In this document: piece after piece, positions 1 through 6,488 of the stretch
Numbering within the stretch: position 1 is the stretch's first letter
Layout of the letters: the number at the start of each line of letters is the position of its first letter
Assembly: GCA_900769055.1 (NCBI GenBank)
Contig: CAAGFF010000043.1
Location: 1-8,529, forward strand
Direction: 5' to 3'
Length of the DNA stretch: 8,529 nt
Origin: an uncultured Prevotella sp.
GTDB lineage: Bacteria > Bacteroidota > Bacteroidia > Bacteroidales > Bacteroidaceae
Notes under the pieces: generated by a model
Told to the model about the DNA's origin: nothing
Database searches by the model: none
What the model saw: only the letters and a program-made list of their open reading frames with translations
Program-made: the position numbers and the translations under genes

Positions 1-599
1 CGGTTCCATTCCGGACCGCTATGTACGGCAAAATGCTTGGCGCAGGCCAACAGCTTGCGATGGCGGGAGTTGCGCGGGCCTTGCAGTCCGTTGACAACAG
101 CCAGTCCCATACGTGATGTCAGGTAGGGATCCTCGCCGTAGGTTTCCTGTCCGCGTCCCCATCGTGGGTCACGGAAGATATTGATGTTTGGAGTCCAGAA
201 CGAGAGGCACTGATAGCGTTTAATCTTTCCCGACTGTCGTGCCATCCGGTTCTTGGCACGTGCCTCATCGCTGACAGCCGTGAACACCTGTTGCAGCAAG
301 TCGTCATTCCACGAGGCTGCCATGCACATGGTAATGGGGAATACTGTTGCATAACCATTCCTCCCCACTCCATGCAGGGCTTCGTTCCACCACTGGAATT
401 CGGGTATTCCCAGCCGGGGTATGCCTGGTGACTTGTCCATCATGAGCATGGTCTTTTCCTCAAGGGTGAGCCTGCCCACAAGGTCGGCAGCCCGCTGCTC
501 TGAGGACAACTCCGGGTTCTGATAGGGAAGCAACTGCGCATTTGCCGAGGATATGGCAAATGCCGCAAAGGAAATTAGGTTAATTAGTTTTCGTTTCAC
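1..599 (-). CDS. Glycoside hydrolase family 3 (beta-xylosidase/beta-glucosidase-like), 5' part only
   Basis: Secreted or periplasmic glycosidase of family GH3, expected to release xylose or glucose from the ends of plant-derived oligosaccharides. I translated it directly from the minus strand; 199 codons are visible and the rest lies beyond base 1. Residues 1-21 look like a signal peptide (KRK, then a hydrophobic run, ending ANA before Gln22). The GH3 barrel follows: LTLEEK near residue 45, FQWWNEALHGV at 69-79, RDPRWGRGQETYGEDPYL at 143-160, and the active-site Lys-His of AKHFAVHSGPE at 187-197. The WWNEALHG and KHFAVHSGPE forms resemble the xylosidase-type branch. The nucleophile Asp is outside the window. 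The start is GTG at 597-599: the ATG one base upstream is followed at once by TGA. I see no good promoter in the 70-nt gap after rnfA, so it may be read through from the rnf operon. Family is confident; substrate is inferred. Confidence 0.9.
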   Translation of the reverse strand, partial: MKRKLINLISFAAFAISSANAQLLPYQNPELSSEQRAADLVGRLTLEEKTMLMMDKSPGIPRLGIPEFQWWNEALHGVGRNGYATVFPITMCMAASWNDDLLQQVFTAVSDEARAKNRMARQSGKIKRYQCLSFWTPNINIFRDPRWGRGQETYGEDPYLTSRMGLAVVNGLQGPRNSRHRKLLACAKHFAVHSGPEWN

Positions 600-625
600 A
601 TGAGGTTTTTTTGAGGTCAAAGGGG

Positions 626-668
626 GACCATCCCCGGCCCTCCCTTTAAGGGAGGACGGGGGAGGGTC
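626..668. repeat. GC-rich nested inverted repeat between rnfA and the GH3 gene
   Basis: The outer arms are gaccatcccc (626-635) and ggggagggtc (659-668), pairing at 9 of 10 positions. The inner arms are cctccctt (639-646) and aagggagg (648-655), a perfect match around one central base. In RNA this would fold as a compound hairpin just after the rnfA stop codon. No T-run follows on the minus strand, so it is not a classical intrinsic terminator. It could be an mRNA 3'-end stabiliser or attenuator, or a copy of a dispersed intergenic repeat. Function is inferred. Confidence 0.6.
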
Positions 669-669
669 T

Positions 670-1272
670 TTATTCCATTCCAAACACTGAGCGGAGACCG
701 CCGTCCACTCCGCTGAAGCCCATGAAGGCGAGGGAGAGGAGGCCTGCCGTGACAAGCACTATCGCCATGCCCTGCATACCCTTGGGAATGCGCACAAGCG
801 ACAACTGCTCACGCAGACCGGCGAAGACTACCATGGCAAGGGCGAAGCCTATTGCCGTAGAGAAGGCATAGACGATGCTCTGGATGAGCGAGAAGTCTTT
901 CTGTATGACGAGGATGGCAACGCCAAGCACAGCACAGTTGGTGGTGATGAGCGGAAGGAAGATGCCGAGAGCCTGATACAGGGCTGGCGACACTTTCTTG
1001 AGTACTATCTCTACCATCTGCACGAGGGATGCTATGACGAGGATGAACGACAAGGTCTGAAGGTACTGCAATCCGAAGGGATTGAGCACGTAGGTCTGGA
1101 GCAGGTATGTCACTATTGTTGCCAGGGTGAGCACGAAGGCCACTGCGGCACCCATGCCAAGGGCCGTGTCCACCTTTTTGGAGACTCCAAGGAAAGGGCA
1201 GATGCCCAGGAACTGCGACAGGATGATGTTGTTGACGAATATCGCCGAAATGAATATCAGAATGTATTCCAT
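670..1272 (-). CDS. rnfA: Rnf complex membrane subunit RnfA
   Basis: Integral membrane subunit (200 aa) of the ion-translocating ferredoxin:NAD+ oxidoreductase. About six hydrophobic segments are visible. The family signature NNIILSQFLGICPFLGVSKK lies at residues 14-33, and LPLITTNCAVLG at 106-117. Cys25 and Cys113 sit at the two half-membrane positions that, in Rnf/NQR structures, pair with the equivalent RnfE cysteines to hold an intramembrane [2Fe-2S] centre; both are present. Length is normal for the family. It is the last rnf gene of the operon, starting 5 nt after the rnfE stop, with no recognisable Shine-Dalgarno (only AAGAAG-like purines). The nested dyad at 626-668 follows its stop codon. 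Paralogous to RnfE, but the GICPFLGVS motif and the terminal position identify it as RnfA. Confidence 0.97.
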   Translation of the reverse strand: MEYILIFISAIFVNNIILSQFLGICPFLGVSKKVDTALGMGAAVAFVLTLATIVTYLLQTYVLNPFGLQYLQTLSFILVIASLVQMVEIVLKKVSPALYQALGIFLPLITTNCAVLGVAILVIQKDFSLIQSIVYAFSTAIGFALAMVVFAGLREQLSLVRIPKGMQGMAIVLVTAGLLSLAFMGFSGVDGGLRSVFGME

Positions 1273-1277
1273 AACGC

Positions 1278-1862
1278 TTACTTCTTTAGTTTGTTAACTA
1301 CAGCTATGAGATAGCCCAACGAGATGAATGCTCCGGGAGGCAGCACGAAGAGAAGTACATTCGTTACCTCAGGAAGAAGCACGAAGCCAAAGATGCTGCC
1401 AGCACCGAGTATTTCACGGATGCAGCCCAGTACGGTCAGGCCAAGGGTAAAGCCCAGTCCCATGCCTACGCCATCGGCAAGGCTTGCTACGGGACTGTTC
1501 TTGGCGGCAAAGCTCTCTGCACGGCCAAGGATGAGGCAGTTGACAACAATCAGCGGGATGTAGATGCCAAGAGCCTTGTTGATGGAGTCAGGGGCGTATG
1601 CCGACATGAGCATCTGGAGGATTGTTACGAAGGCTGCGATGACGACTATGAAGACGGGGATGCGCACCTTGTCGGGAGTGATGCCCTTGATGCACGAGAT
1701 TACGAAGTTGGTGCAGATGAGCACCGACATGGTGGCAAGTCCCATGGACAGTCCGTTGATGGCGCTTGTGGTGGTGGCCAGCGTAGGACACATGCCGAGA
1801 AGGAGTACCAGTACGGGATTTTCCTTCAGTATGCCGTTGGTGATAATCTTTATATTGTTCAT
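1278..1862 (-). CDS. rnfE: Rnf complex membrane subunit RnfE
   Basis: Integral membrane partner of RnfA, 194 aa from the chosen start. The family motif ENPVLVLLLGMCPTLATTTSA runs from residue 14 to 34, and IPLIVVNCLILGRAESFA from 102 to 119. Cys25 and Cys109 are the counterparts of RnfA Cys25/Cys113 for the intramembrane [2Fe-2S] site. Hydrophobic segments occupy most of the protein and it ends in a short basic tail (NKLKK). The ATG at 1860-1862 is preferred because it begins MNNIKIITNG, the usual N-terminus. An upstream ATG at 1928 would add 22 polar residues encoded inside the rnfG 3' end, with no family resemblance. It begins 16 nt after the rnfG stop and ends 5 nt before the rnfA start, so the two are very likely co-translated. 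Confidence 0.96.
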   Translation of the reverse strand: MNNIKIITNGILKENPVLVLLLGMCPTLATTTSAINGLSMGLATMSVLICTNFVISCIKGITPDKVRIPVFIVVIAAFVTILQMLMSAYAPDSINKALGIYIPLIVVNCLILGRAESFAAKNSPVASLADGVGMGLGFTLGLTVLGCIREILGAGSIFGFVLLPEVTNVLLFVLPPGAFISLGYLIAVVNKLKK

Positions 1863-1878
1863 GATGTTTGTCTGCTGA

Positions 1879-2499
1879 TTATTGTTTCTGTATAGATGCC
1901 CCGCTCTGAGCGTCGGCATCGTTGCCACGGTAGGCGGCGTATGCCTGATTGACTGCTTTCAGGAAGGCACGAGTGGTGATGGTGGATGCCGTTATGGCAT
2001 CAACGTCTCCGCCATCCTTGTTGACGGTGAGATTGCCGTCGGCAAGGCTACGGCCAACGATACATCCCTTGCCATCTTTCTGGAACCACTTGTCGGCCTT
2101 TGCCCCAAGTCCCGGTGTCTCTGATGCCTGAAGAATGGTGTAGCCAAGCACCTGACCCTGAGCATCGAAGCCCACAAGCACCTTCAGGTCGCCGCCAAAG
2201 CCAAGCGTTGTGCTCTCTACGGCAGCACCAAGATAAGTGCCGGACGTTGTGCTGACATTGTGGATGACGAAGTCGTATGCCTTGCCCTGGATGTCAAGAG
2301 TCTGGCTGTCGGGTTCGGCAACATTGATGTCGGTAGTGCCCATGACGTCGCGTATGCCATTGGCAAGCGTCTGCTGTGCCTTGTCGGCAATGGGCTTCTC
2401 GGTGATATTGTTTACCCAGGCGAGCACAGCTCCTATCACCATGGCCACGCCAACGAGGACGAGAACCATATTGAAGAGCGATGATTTGAGTTTTTCCAT
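1879..2499 (-). CDS. rnfG: Rnf complex flavoprotein subunit RnfG
   Basis: Membrane-anchored flavoprotein (206 aa) that relays electrons inside the Rnf complex. One N-terminal transmembrane helix (residues 9-29) is followed by an extracytoplasmic FMN-binding domain. ETPGLGAKAD at 127-136 is a conserved family segment. The covalent flavin site aligns with VDAITASTITT (166-176), making Thr173 the expected FMN-linked residue; attachment in this family is by phosphoester through ApbE flavin transferase, which is not encoded in this window. The local sequence is T-A-S-T rather than the more common S-G-A-T. The C-terminus ends in a low-complexity polar tail (DADAQSGASIQKQ). GGAGGA lies 8 nt before the ATG, a good Shine-Dalgarno in a phylum that seldom uses one. 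It starts 20 nt after rnfD. Confidence 0.95.
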   Translation of the reverse strand: MEKLKSSLFNMVLVLVGVAMVIGAVLAWVNNITEKPIADKAQQTLANGIRDVMGTTDINVAEPDSQTLDIQGKAYDFVIHNVSTTSGTYLGAAVESTTLGFGGDLKVLVGFDAQGQVLGYTILQASETPGLGAKADKWFQKDGKGCIVGRSLADGNLTVNKDGGDVDAITASTITTRAFLKAVNQAYAAYRGNDADAQSGASIQKQ

Positions 2500-2507
2500 T
2501 TTTCTAT

Positions 2508-2513
2508 TCCTCC
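2508..2513 (-). promoter_or_regulatory. Shine-Dalgarno for rnfG
   Basis: Reading the minus strand, GGAGGA lies 8 nt upstream of the rnfG ATG in the 20-nt rnfD-rnfG gap. Most other genes in this operon lack such a match, so this and the rnfC site stand out and support the chosen rnfG start. Confidence 0.65.
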
Positions 2514-2519
2514 ATTTCT

Positions 2520-3524
2520 TTATTTCTTTACCGGCACCTCACCAAAGCGCTTTGGCTTGATGTAGTTGTTGATGAGCGGCGTGAAAGCATTCATAATCAG
2601 TATGGCAAACGACATTCCTTCGGGATAGCTTCCCCAGTTGCGTATCACTACGGTGAGCACACCGATGGCAACGCCATAGACAAGCTGACCACGGTGCGTC
2701 ATTGGCGATGTGACATAGTCAGTGGCCATGAAGATGGCACCGAGCATCAGTCCTCCGCTAAACAGCACCTGCAGGGGGTTGGCGTATACGGAATCGGCAA
2801 GGTGGAGCAGGCCACTAAGCACAAATACCGTGGCAAGGATGGACACAGGGATGTGCCAGGTGATAATCTTCTTCCAGAGCATGTAGGCAAGACCTATGAG
2901 CAATGCCAGAGCACACACCTCACCGAGTGAGCCGGCACCAGTCTGACAGCTGTCGGACAAGCCTATCAGCATGTTGAAGCTGCCGGGCAACTGCTCAAGC
3001 ACCGAGGGGTCGCCACTCTTGATAGCCCATTTCATTACCGACAGAGGAGTGGCTCCGGTCTCTGCATCAAGATAGGAAGCAAGCTGTCCGGCCTGAGGCC
3101 AAGAGGTCATGGCGGCGGGGAAGCTCACCAAGAGGACACAGCGGCCAACGAGAGCCGGATTGAAAGGATTGCAGCCAAGGCCACCGAACGTCATCTTGCC
3201 GATGCCGATGGCAACAAGGGCACCTATGAGCACCATCCACACGGGAAAGTTGCTGGGAAGGTTCATGCCGAGCAGCAGACCGGTGACAATGGCTGAGCCA
3301 TCACTGATGGCCGGCTGGCGGCGGAGTACATACCTGGTTATTGCCCACTCGAAGAACACGCACGCTGCCACTGATGACAGACATACGACAACGGAGCCTA
3401 ATCCGAAAAAACAGAACGATACAAGCAGGGCCGGAAGCAGGGCTACCAGCACGCCGTACATGTTCTTCTCAACACTGTCGGTGCCATGGGCATGCGGCGA
3501 CAGGGATACTATTAGCTTACTCAT
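2520..3524 (-). CDS. rnfD: Rnf complex flavoprotein membrane subunit RnfD
   Basis: Polytopic membrane subunit (334 aa) of the NqrB/RnfD family, taking part in ion translocation and carrying covalent FMN. Visible marks: SPHAHGTDSVEKNMYGVLVALLPAL at the N-terminus, PAISDGSAIVTGLLLGMNLP at 71-90, the family loop GGLGCNPFNPALVGR at 114-128, and the flavinylation motif ETGATPLS at 155-162, with Thr159 as the expected FMN acceptor. A late signature MATDYVTSPMTHRGQLVYG lies at 266-284. Around ten hydrophobic segments are apparent. Length is close to other RnfD proteins. It starts 8 nt after the rnfC stop with no clear Shine-Dalgarno, only an A-rich leader, and precedes rnfG by 20 nt. Confidence 0.97.
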   Translation of the reverse strand: MSKLIVSLSPHAHGTDSVEKNMYGVLVALLPALLVSFCFFGLGSVVVCLSSVAACVFFEWAITRYVLRRQPAISDGSAIVTGLLLGMNLPSNFPVWMVLIGALVAIGIGKMTFGGLGCNPFNPALVGRCVLLVSFPAAMTSWPQAGQLASYLDAETGATPLSVMKWAIKSGDPSVLEQLPGSFNMLIGLSDSCQTGAGSLGEVCALALLIGLAYMLWKKIITWHIPVSILATVFVLSGLLHLADSVYANPLQVLFSGGLMLGAIFMATDYVTSPMTHRGQLVYGVAIGVLTVVIRNWGSYPEGMSFAILIMNAFTPLINNYIKPKRFGEVPVKK

Positions 3525-3532
3525 GTGTTTTC

Positions 3533-4885
3533 TTATTTCTTGGCGTTTCTTGACTTAATGATACCCATTACGACAGCCTTACCCTGAAGGATGTTGTCGA
3601 GGATGGGACGATGTGACGGGCACGTGAACTGGCACGACCCACAGGATATGCAGGAGGTGACCTCCTCATGCTCAAGCCTCTCCCACTCCTTGAATGCTGA
3701 CAGCGTGGCAAGGAGATATGGCTCAAGACCCATGGGACATGCGCTCACACACTTGGCACAGCGTATGCATGGTTGCACGGGCTTGCGGTGGGCATCGGCA
3801 TCGGTCAGCACGGTGATGGAGTTTGTACCTTTGCAGACGGTGACATCGGTGCTGACCACCGACTTGCCCATCATCGGACCACCGGCCAGAACCTTGTTGT
3901 CGCCCTCAGGGAGCCCCCCACAGAGGTCAAGAAGCTGGCGCATGGGGGTACCCATACGGACGAGGAAATTGCCCGGACGCTCAATATGCTTGCCGGTAAC
4001 GGTGGTGTAGCGCTCGAACAGCGGCTTGCGCTTCATCACGGCCTGATAGACAGCAAAGGCGGTACCGACATTCTGCACAATGGCACCGACATTGACGGGA
4101 ATGGCTGGAGGTGCTGGTACCTGACGGCCAATAACGGCATCGACAAGCTGCTTCTCGCCACCCTGCGGATAGCGTTTGGCCAAAGGAACAATCTCTATGC
4201 GGTCGTCGCCAGCCGTCTTCTCCTGGAAGAGCTCGATGGCCAAAGGCTTGTTGTCCTCGATGCCGATATATCCACGCTCTACCTTGGCAGCCTTCATCAG
4301 CAGGTCAAGTCCAACGAGTATCTCATCGGCATGCTCCATCATAAGGCGGTAGTCGGAGGTGATGTATGGCTCGCACTCCACACCATTGAGTATCACGCAC
4401 TCGGCCTTGGCACCAGGAGGCGGGCAGAGCTTGATGAACGTGGGGAAGCCTGCACCACCCATACCTGTGACACCGGCATCCTTGATGCGGCTTACTATCT
4501 CCTCAGGCGTAAGCTCGGGATGGGCGGCAAGGGTCTCCAGCTTGTCGCTGCGGTCAATAGTCTCCTCCCACTCGTCGCCTTCCACATTGATATAGATGGC
4601 GGGATGGCGATAGCCTGTGGCGTCGATGGCTGTACCGACCTTCAATACTGTTCCTGAGACGGACGAGTGTATCGGGGCTGACACAAAGCCGCCAGCCTCG
4701 GCAATAAGTGTTCCCACCTTTACCTTATCGCCCCGCTTGACAACAGGCTTTGCCGGGGCACCGATGTGCTGGCCAAGTGGGAATATGGCCTGCTCGGGCA
4801 GCGGGGCAATAACGGTTGCGGACTCTGCCGTGAGCTTGTACTCTTCGGGATGAACGCCTCCCATGCTGAAAGTTCTCAGTTTCAT
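3533..4885 (-). CDS. rnfC: Rnf complex NADH-binding iron-sulfur subunit RnfC
   Basis: Peripheral cytoplasmic subunit (450 aa) that exchanges electrons with NAD(H). In order: an N-terminal barrel-sandwich region (about 1-100); GMGGAGFPT at 141-149 and NGVECEPYIT at 167-176, typical of the NADH/FMN-binding fold shared with complex I NuoF; YPQGGEKQL at 239-247; then a SLBB-like segment. Two [4Fe-4S] motifs close the protein: Cys373/376/379/383 (CIRCAKC...CP) and Cys412/415/418/422 (CISCGSC...CP). It lacks the long repetitive C-terminal extension of some proteobacterial RnfC proteins, which is normal for this phylum. The ATG overlaps the rnfB stop (ATGA, 4 nt), and a strong AGGAGG lies 7 nt upstream inside the rnfB tail, so translational coupling is likely. 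A 294-codon open frame on the opposite strand is a shadow. Confidence 0.97.
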   Translation of the reverse strand: MKLRTFSMGGVHPEEYKLTAESATVIAPLPEQAIFPLGQHIGAPAKPVVKRGDKVKVGTLIAEAGGFVSAPIHSSVSGTVLKVGTAIDATGYRHPAIYINVEGDEWEETIDRSDKLETLAAHPELTPEEIVSRIKDAGVTGMGGAGFPTFIKLCPPPGAKAECVILNGVECEPYITSDYRLMMEHADEILVGLDLLMKAAKVERGYIGIEDNKPLAIELFQEKTAGDDRIEIVPLAKRYPQGGEKQLVDAVIGRQVPAPPAIPVNVGAIVQNVGTAFAVYQAVMKRKPLFERYTTVTGKHIERPGNFLVRMGTPMRQLLDLCGGLPEGDNKVLAGGPMMGKSVVSTDVTVCKGTNSITVLTDADAHRKPVQPCIRCAKCVSACPMGLEPYLLATLSAFKEWERLEHEEVTSCISCGSCQFTCPSHRPILDNILQGKAVVMGIIKSRNAKK

Positions 4886-5769
4886 GCTTCTACCTCCTTA
4901 TTATCTGTTGTGGTGGCAGCAGGAGCCTCGGGCTTCGGCGTGCGCACCGGGAAGTTAACCTTGACAAGTGCACCAGTAGGACATTCGCTGACACACTTGG
5001 TACACAATCTACATTTGTTGAAATCGACGTATGCCACATTGTTTTCCACCGTGATGGCATCGAAGGCACATACCTTCTGGCACTTGCCGCAACCGATACA
5101 GGCAACGGCGCACGACTTCTTGGCAACGGCACCCTTATCACTGTTCACACACTGCACAAAGACACGGCGTCCCTTGGGGCCTTTCTTGCGCAACTCAATG
5201 ATGTGACGGGGGCAAGCCTTGGCACAGGCTCCACAGGCTGTACACTTCTCCTCGTCTACTACTGGCAGGCCGGACTCCGCATCAATGCTTATGGCACCAA
5301 ACTGGCAGGCGGCAACGCAGTCGCCCTCGCCAAGACAGCCAAAACCGCAACCAGTCTCACCAGCGCAGGTGCTGTTGACGGCCGCACAAGTGTGCAGACC
5401 ATCATAGACGGCTATGCGCGAACGGTTCTGGCACGTACCATTGCAGCGGACAACGGCTACCTTAGGCTCGGCATTGGCTACAGCCATACCAAGCAGGTCG
5501 GCAACTTGCTGCATGACTGCCGAACCACCAACAGGACACGAGAGACCATCGATGCTGCCAAGGTCAGCACCCTTGACAAGAGCATCGGCCATTCCACCGC
5601 ATCCGGCAAAACCACAGCCGCCACAGTTGGCACCAGGCAGCGCCTCCAGGACTTTACCCAAACGCGGGTCTTCTTCTACAGCAAACTTTTTGGACACTCC
5701 ATAAAGCACCATCGCTGCGATGAGTGCTATGGCTCCCAATACGATAACTGCAATTAAAATAAAATTCAT
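4882..5769 (-). CDS. rnfB: Rnf complex ferredoxin-accepting subunit RnfB
   Basis: Membrane-anchored multi-cluster iron-sulfur protein (295 aa), expected to take electrons from reduced ferredoxin. An N-terminal helix (residues 2-24) anchors it. The Fe-S domain GANCGGCGFAGCGG gives Cys49/52/57, joined by Cys78 (LSCPVGG). A Cys-rich segment follows (Cys109, 113, 128, 135, 141, 145, 151, 155), then ferredoxin-type motifs Cys176/179/182/186, Cys224/227/230/234 (with Cys207 and Cys220 beside them) and Cys253/256/259/263. I count 26 cysteines, enough for up to six [4Fe-4S] clusters, so this is the long RnfB form rather than the short proteobacterial one. The tail is Pro/Ala/Thr-rich. It starts 31 nt after rseC and overlaps rnfC by 4 nt. 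Confidence 0.97.
   Translation of the reverse strand: MNFILIAVIVLGAIALIAAMVLYGVSKKFAVEEDPRLGKVLEALPGANCGGCGFAGCGGMADALVKGADLGSIDGLSCPVGGSAVMQQVADLLGMAVANAEPKVAVVRCNGTCQNRSRIAVYDGLHTCAAVNSTCAGETGCGFGCLGEGDCVAACQFGAISIDAESGLPVVDEEKCTACGACAKACPRHIIELRKKGPKGRRVFVQCVNSDKGAVAKKSCAVACIGCGKCQKVCAFDAITVENNVAYVDFNKCRLCTKCVSECPTGALVKVNFPVRTPKPEAPAATTTDNKEVEA
4893..4898 (-). promoter_or_regulatory. Strong Shine-Dalgarno for rnfC inside rnfB
   Basis: On the minus strand AAGGAGGTA is found here, with the AGGAGG core 7 nt before the rnfC ATG. It is also read as Lys-Glu-Val near the RnfB C-terminus. The match to the 16S rRNA tail is near perfect, unusual for Bacteroidota, and together with the ATGA overlap supports coupled translation of rnfB and rnfC. 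Confidence 0.65.
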
Positions 5770-5800
5770 AATCTCTATTTATGTTTGTTTTAGTTTTAAG

Positions 5801-6214
5801 CTAATTTTTCATTACTGTTATCCTAAGCACATTGCCTATGCGTGCCCGAAAGATATACATTACTATATAATAAGGTATAAGAATACCCAAACCACACATT
5901 CCCGCCAAAGGCTCATTGCCTGTAAGGATATTTACAACAAACACCACGGCAAGCAACAGAGCCAACGGTATGCCAAATCCCAAAGAGACAGCCTTGTGAC
6001 CAAGCGATGACGATACTGAGACCATTACGTTCTCGCCCACAGAATAGTCGTCACCCTCAGACTGTGCCACAACTGTCTTCTCCTTACTCTCGGCAGAGCT
6101 GCAATGGCGTGACAAACTGCACGATGCGCAAGCTGATGTCTGAACGATTCGGACAACGACATTATTGCCTTCAACCTTGACTACGGTTCCTTCGTGAGTT
6201 ATTCTTTTTCCCAT
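5801..6214 (-). CDS. rseC: SoxR-reducing / RseC-family membrane protein
   Basis: Small inner-membrane protein (137 aa) of the RseC/MucC (SoxR-reducing) family. The N-terminal cytoplasmic domain has a beta-rich HEGTVVKVEGNNVVVRI start and the family cysteine cluster Cys29-x2-Cys32-x5-Cys38 (ACASCSLSRHC). Two transmembrane helices follow, about residues 76-96 and 104-123, with a short basic tail. In gammaproteobacteria family members are linked to the Rsx/Rnf system that reduces SoxR or to sigma-E control; in Bacteroidales the gene sits in front of rnfB. It is the first gene of this operon, 31 nt before rnfB, with a promoter about 50-85 bp upstream. An assembly, maturation or redox-sensing role for the Rnf complex is inference. 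The symbol reflects family membership, not proven function. Confidence 0.88.
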   Translation of the reverse strand: MGKRITHEGTVVKVEGNNVVVRIVQTSACASCSLSRHCSSAESKEKTVVAQSEGDDYSVGENVMVSVSSSLGHKAVSLGFGIPLALLLAVVFVVNILTGNEPLAGMCGLGILIPYYIVMYIFRARIGNVLRITVMKN

Positions 6215-6233
6215 TTGTAGTGTTGACTTTGCA

Positions 6234-6253
6234 CCGACAATTTGTAATGTCGG
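6234..6253. promoter_or_regulatory. Dyad in the 5' leader of the rseC-rnf operon
   Basis: ccgaca (6234-6239) and tgtcgg (6248-6253) form a perfect 6-bp inverted repeat around an 8-nt spacer. With the predicted start of transcription near 6258 on the minus strand, it covers roughly +5 to +24. It may be a repressor operator or a 5' mRNA hairpin. It does not match a regulator site I can name. Confidence 0.5.
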
Positions 6254-6264
6254 CTTAGCAATTG

Positions 6265-6300
6265 CAAAAGTACTACTATATTTTCAAATAGACAAGCAAA
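6265..6300 (-). promoter_or_regulatory. Promoter of the rseC-rnfBCDGEA operon
   Basis: On the minus strand TACTTTTG (6272 to 6265) fits the Bacteroidota -7 element TAnnTTTG. TTG (6295 to 6293) lies 20 bp upstream as the -33 element. Transcription would begin near 6258, giving a leader of about 45 nt. No other candidate of equal quality lies between this point and rnfA, which suggests a single seven-gene transcript. Confidence 0.65.
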
Positions 6301-6325
6301 TATTATCACAATTTGCATAATATTT
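6298..6325. promoter_or_regulatory. AT-rich dyad abutting the -33 box of the rnf promoter
   Basis: AAATATTAT (6298-6306) and ATAATATTT (6317-6325) are perfect 9-bp inverted copies separated by 10 nt. The left arm touches the predicted -33 region of the leftward promoter, a position typical of activator or repressor binding. It could also be a chance product of AT-rich DNA. No regulator is identified. Confidence 0.45.
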
Positions 6326-6373
6326 CCTGCCTGTTAACAAATCTTATCCGTAATCGTTTACAGAAACATTCTG

Positions 6374-6487
6374 AAAGATAGTGCAAACGAGAACAGAGCC
6401 GAGCTTGCTCGAGCTATGTCGAGTGCAGCCTATCTTATGTAAAAAGTGCTTTTTTATTTTGTCAATTCGTATGTTTGCACTATCTTT
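6374..6487. repeat. 114-bp segment bounded by a perfect 15-bp inverted repeat
   Basis: AAAGATAGTGCAAAC (6374-6388) recurs inverted as GTTTGCACTATCTTT (6473-6487), 15 of 15. Inside are a second small dyad, AAGATAG (6375-6381) with CTATCTT (6430-6436), and a tight hairpin at 6397-6415 (CGAGC-TT-GCTCG flanked by AGC/GCT). The right copy contributes most of the -7 element of the rightward promoter. The build resembles a small non-coding dispersed repeat (MITE-like or structured intergenic element), but I see no target-site duplication: GAAAGATAG on the left faces ATCTTTGCA on the right. No protein is encoded here. Confidence 0.6.
6397..6415. repeat. Short GC-rich hairpin inside the inverted-repeat element
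   Basis: AGCCGAGC and GCTCGAGCT pair across a TT turn, with a single unpaired A in the right arm. It sits near the middle of the left half of the 114-bp element, in otherwise AT-rich surroundings. Confidence 0.5.
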
Positions 6488-6488
6488 G
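6458..6488 (+). promoter_or_regulatory. Promoter of the small acidic protein gene
   Basis: TTTG (6458-6461), a 19-bp spacer and TATCTTTG (6481-6488) match the Bacteroidota -33/-7 consensus exactly. Transcription would start near 6495, producing a leader of about 190 nt before the ATG at 6689. The -7 element is the left half of a perfect 16-bp palindrome (TATCTTTGCAAAGATA, 6481-6496), so a dimeric regulator could cover it. TATGTTTG at 6470-6477 is a second, weaker candidate without a -33 partner. Confidence 0.65.

Noticed and set aside
119..373. 84-codon open frame on the minus strand
   Set aside because: Overlaps the GH3 gene in another frame; the GH3 frame carries clear family motifs.
1863..1928. 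Longer RnfE start at 1928
   Set aside because: Would add 22 polar residues encoded inside the rnfG 3' end; the internal ATG at 1862 gives the family N-terminus.
3773..4657. 294-codon open frame on the plus strand
   Set aside because: Lies wholly antisense to rnfC and shows no family resemblance; an expected shadow of the codon pattern.
5203..5757. 184-codon open frame on the plus strand
   Set aside because: Antisense to rnfB; composition reflects the Cys/Gly codons of the real gene read backwards.
6374..6388. Leftward promoter in the left arm of the 15-bp inverted repeat
   Set aside because: The minus strand reads TATCTTTC rather than TAnnTTTG, and no TTG lies about 20 bp upstream.
6470..6477. 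TATGTTTG as the main -7 element of the rightward promoter
   Set aside because: No TTG or TTTG at the required distance, whereas TATCTTTG at 6481-6488 has one.
6374..6487. Insertion sequence or remnant
   Set aside because: Only 114 bp, no transposase fragment and no visible target-site duplication.
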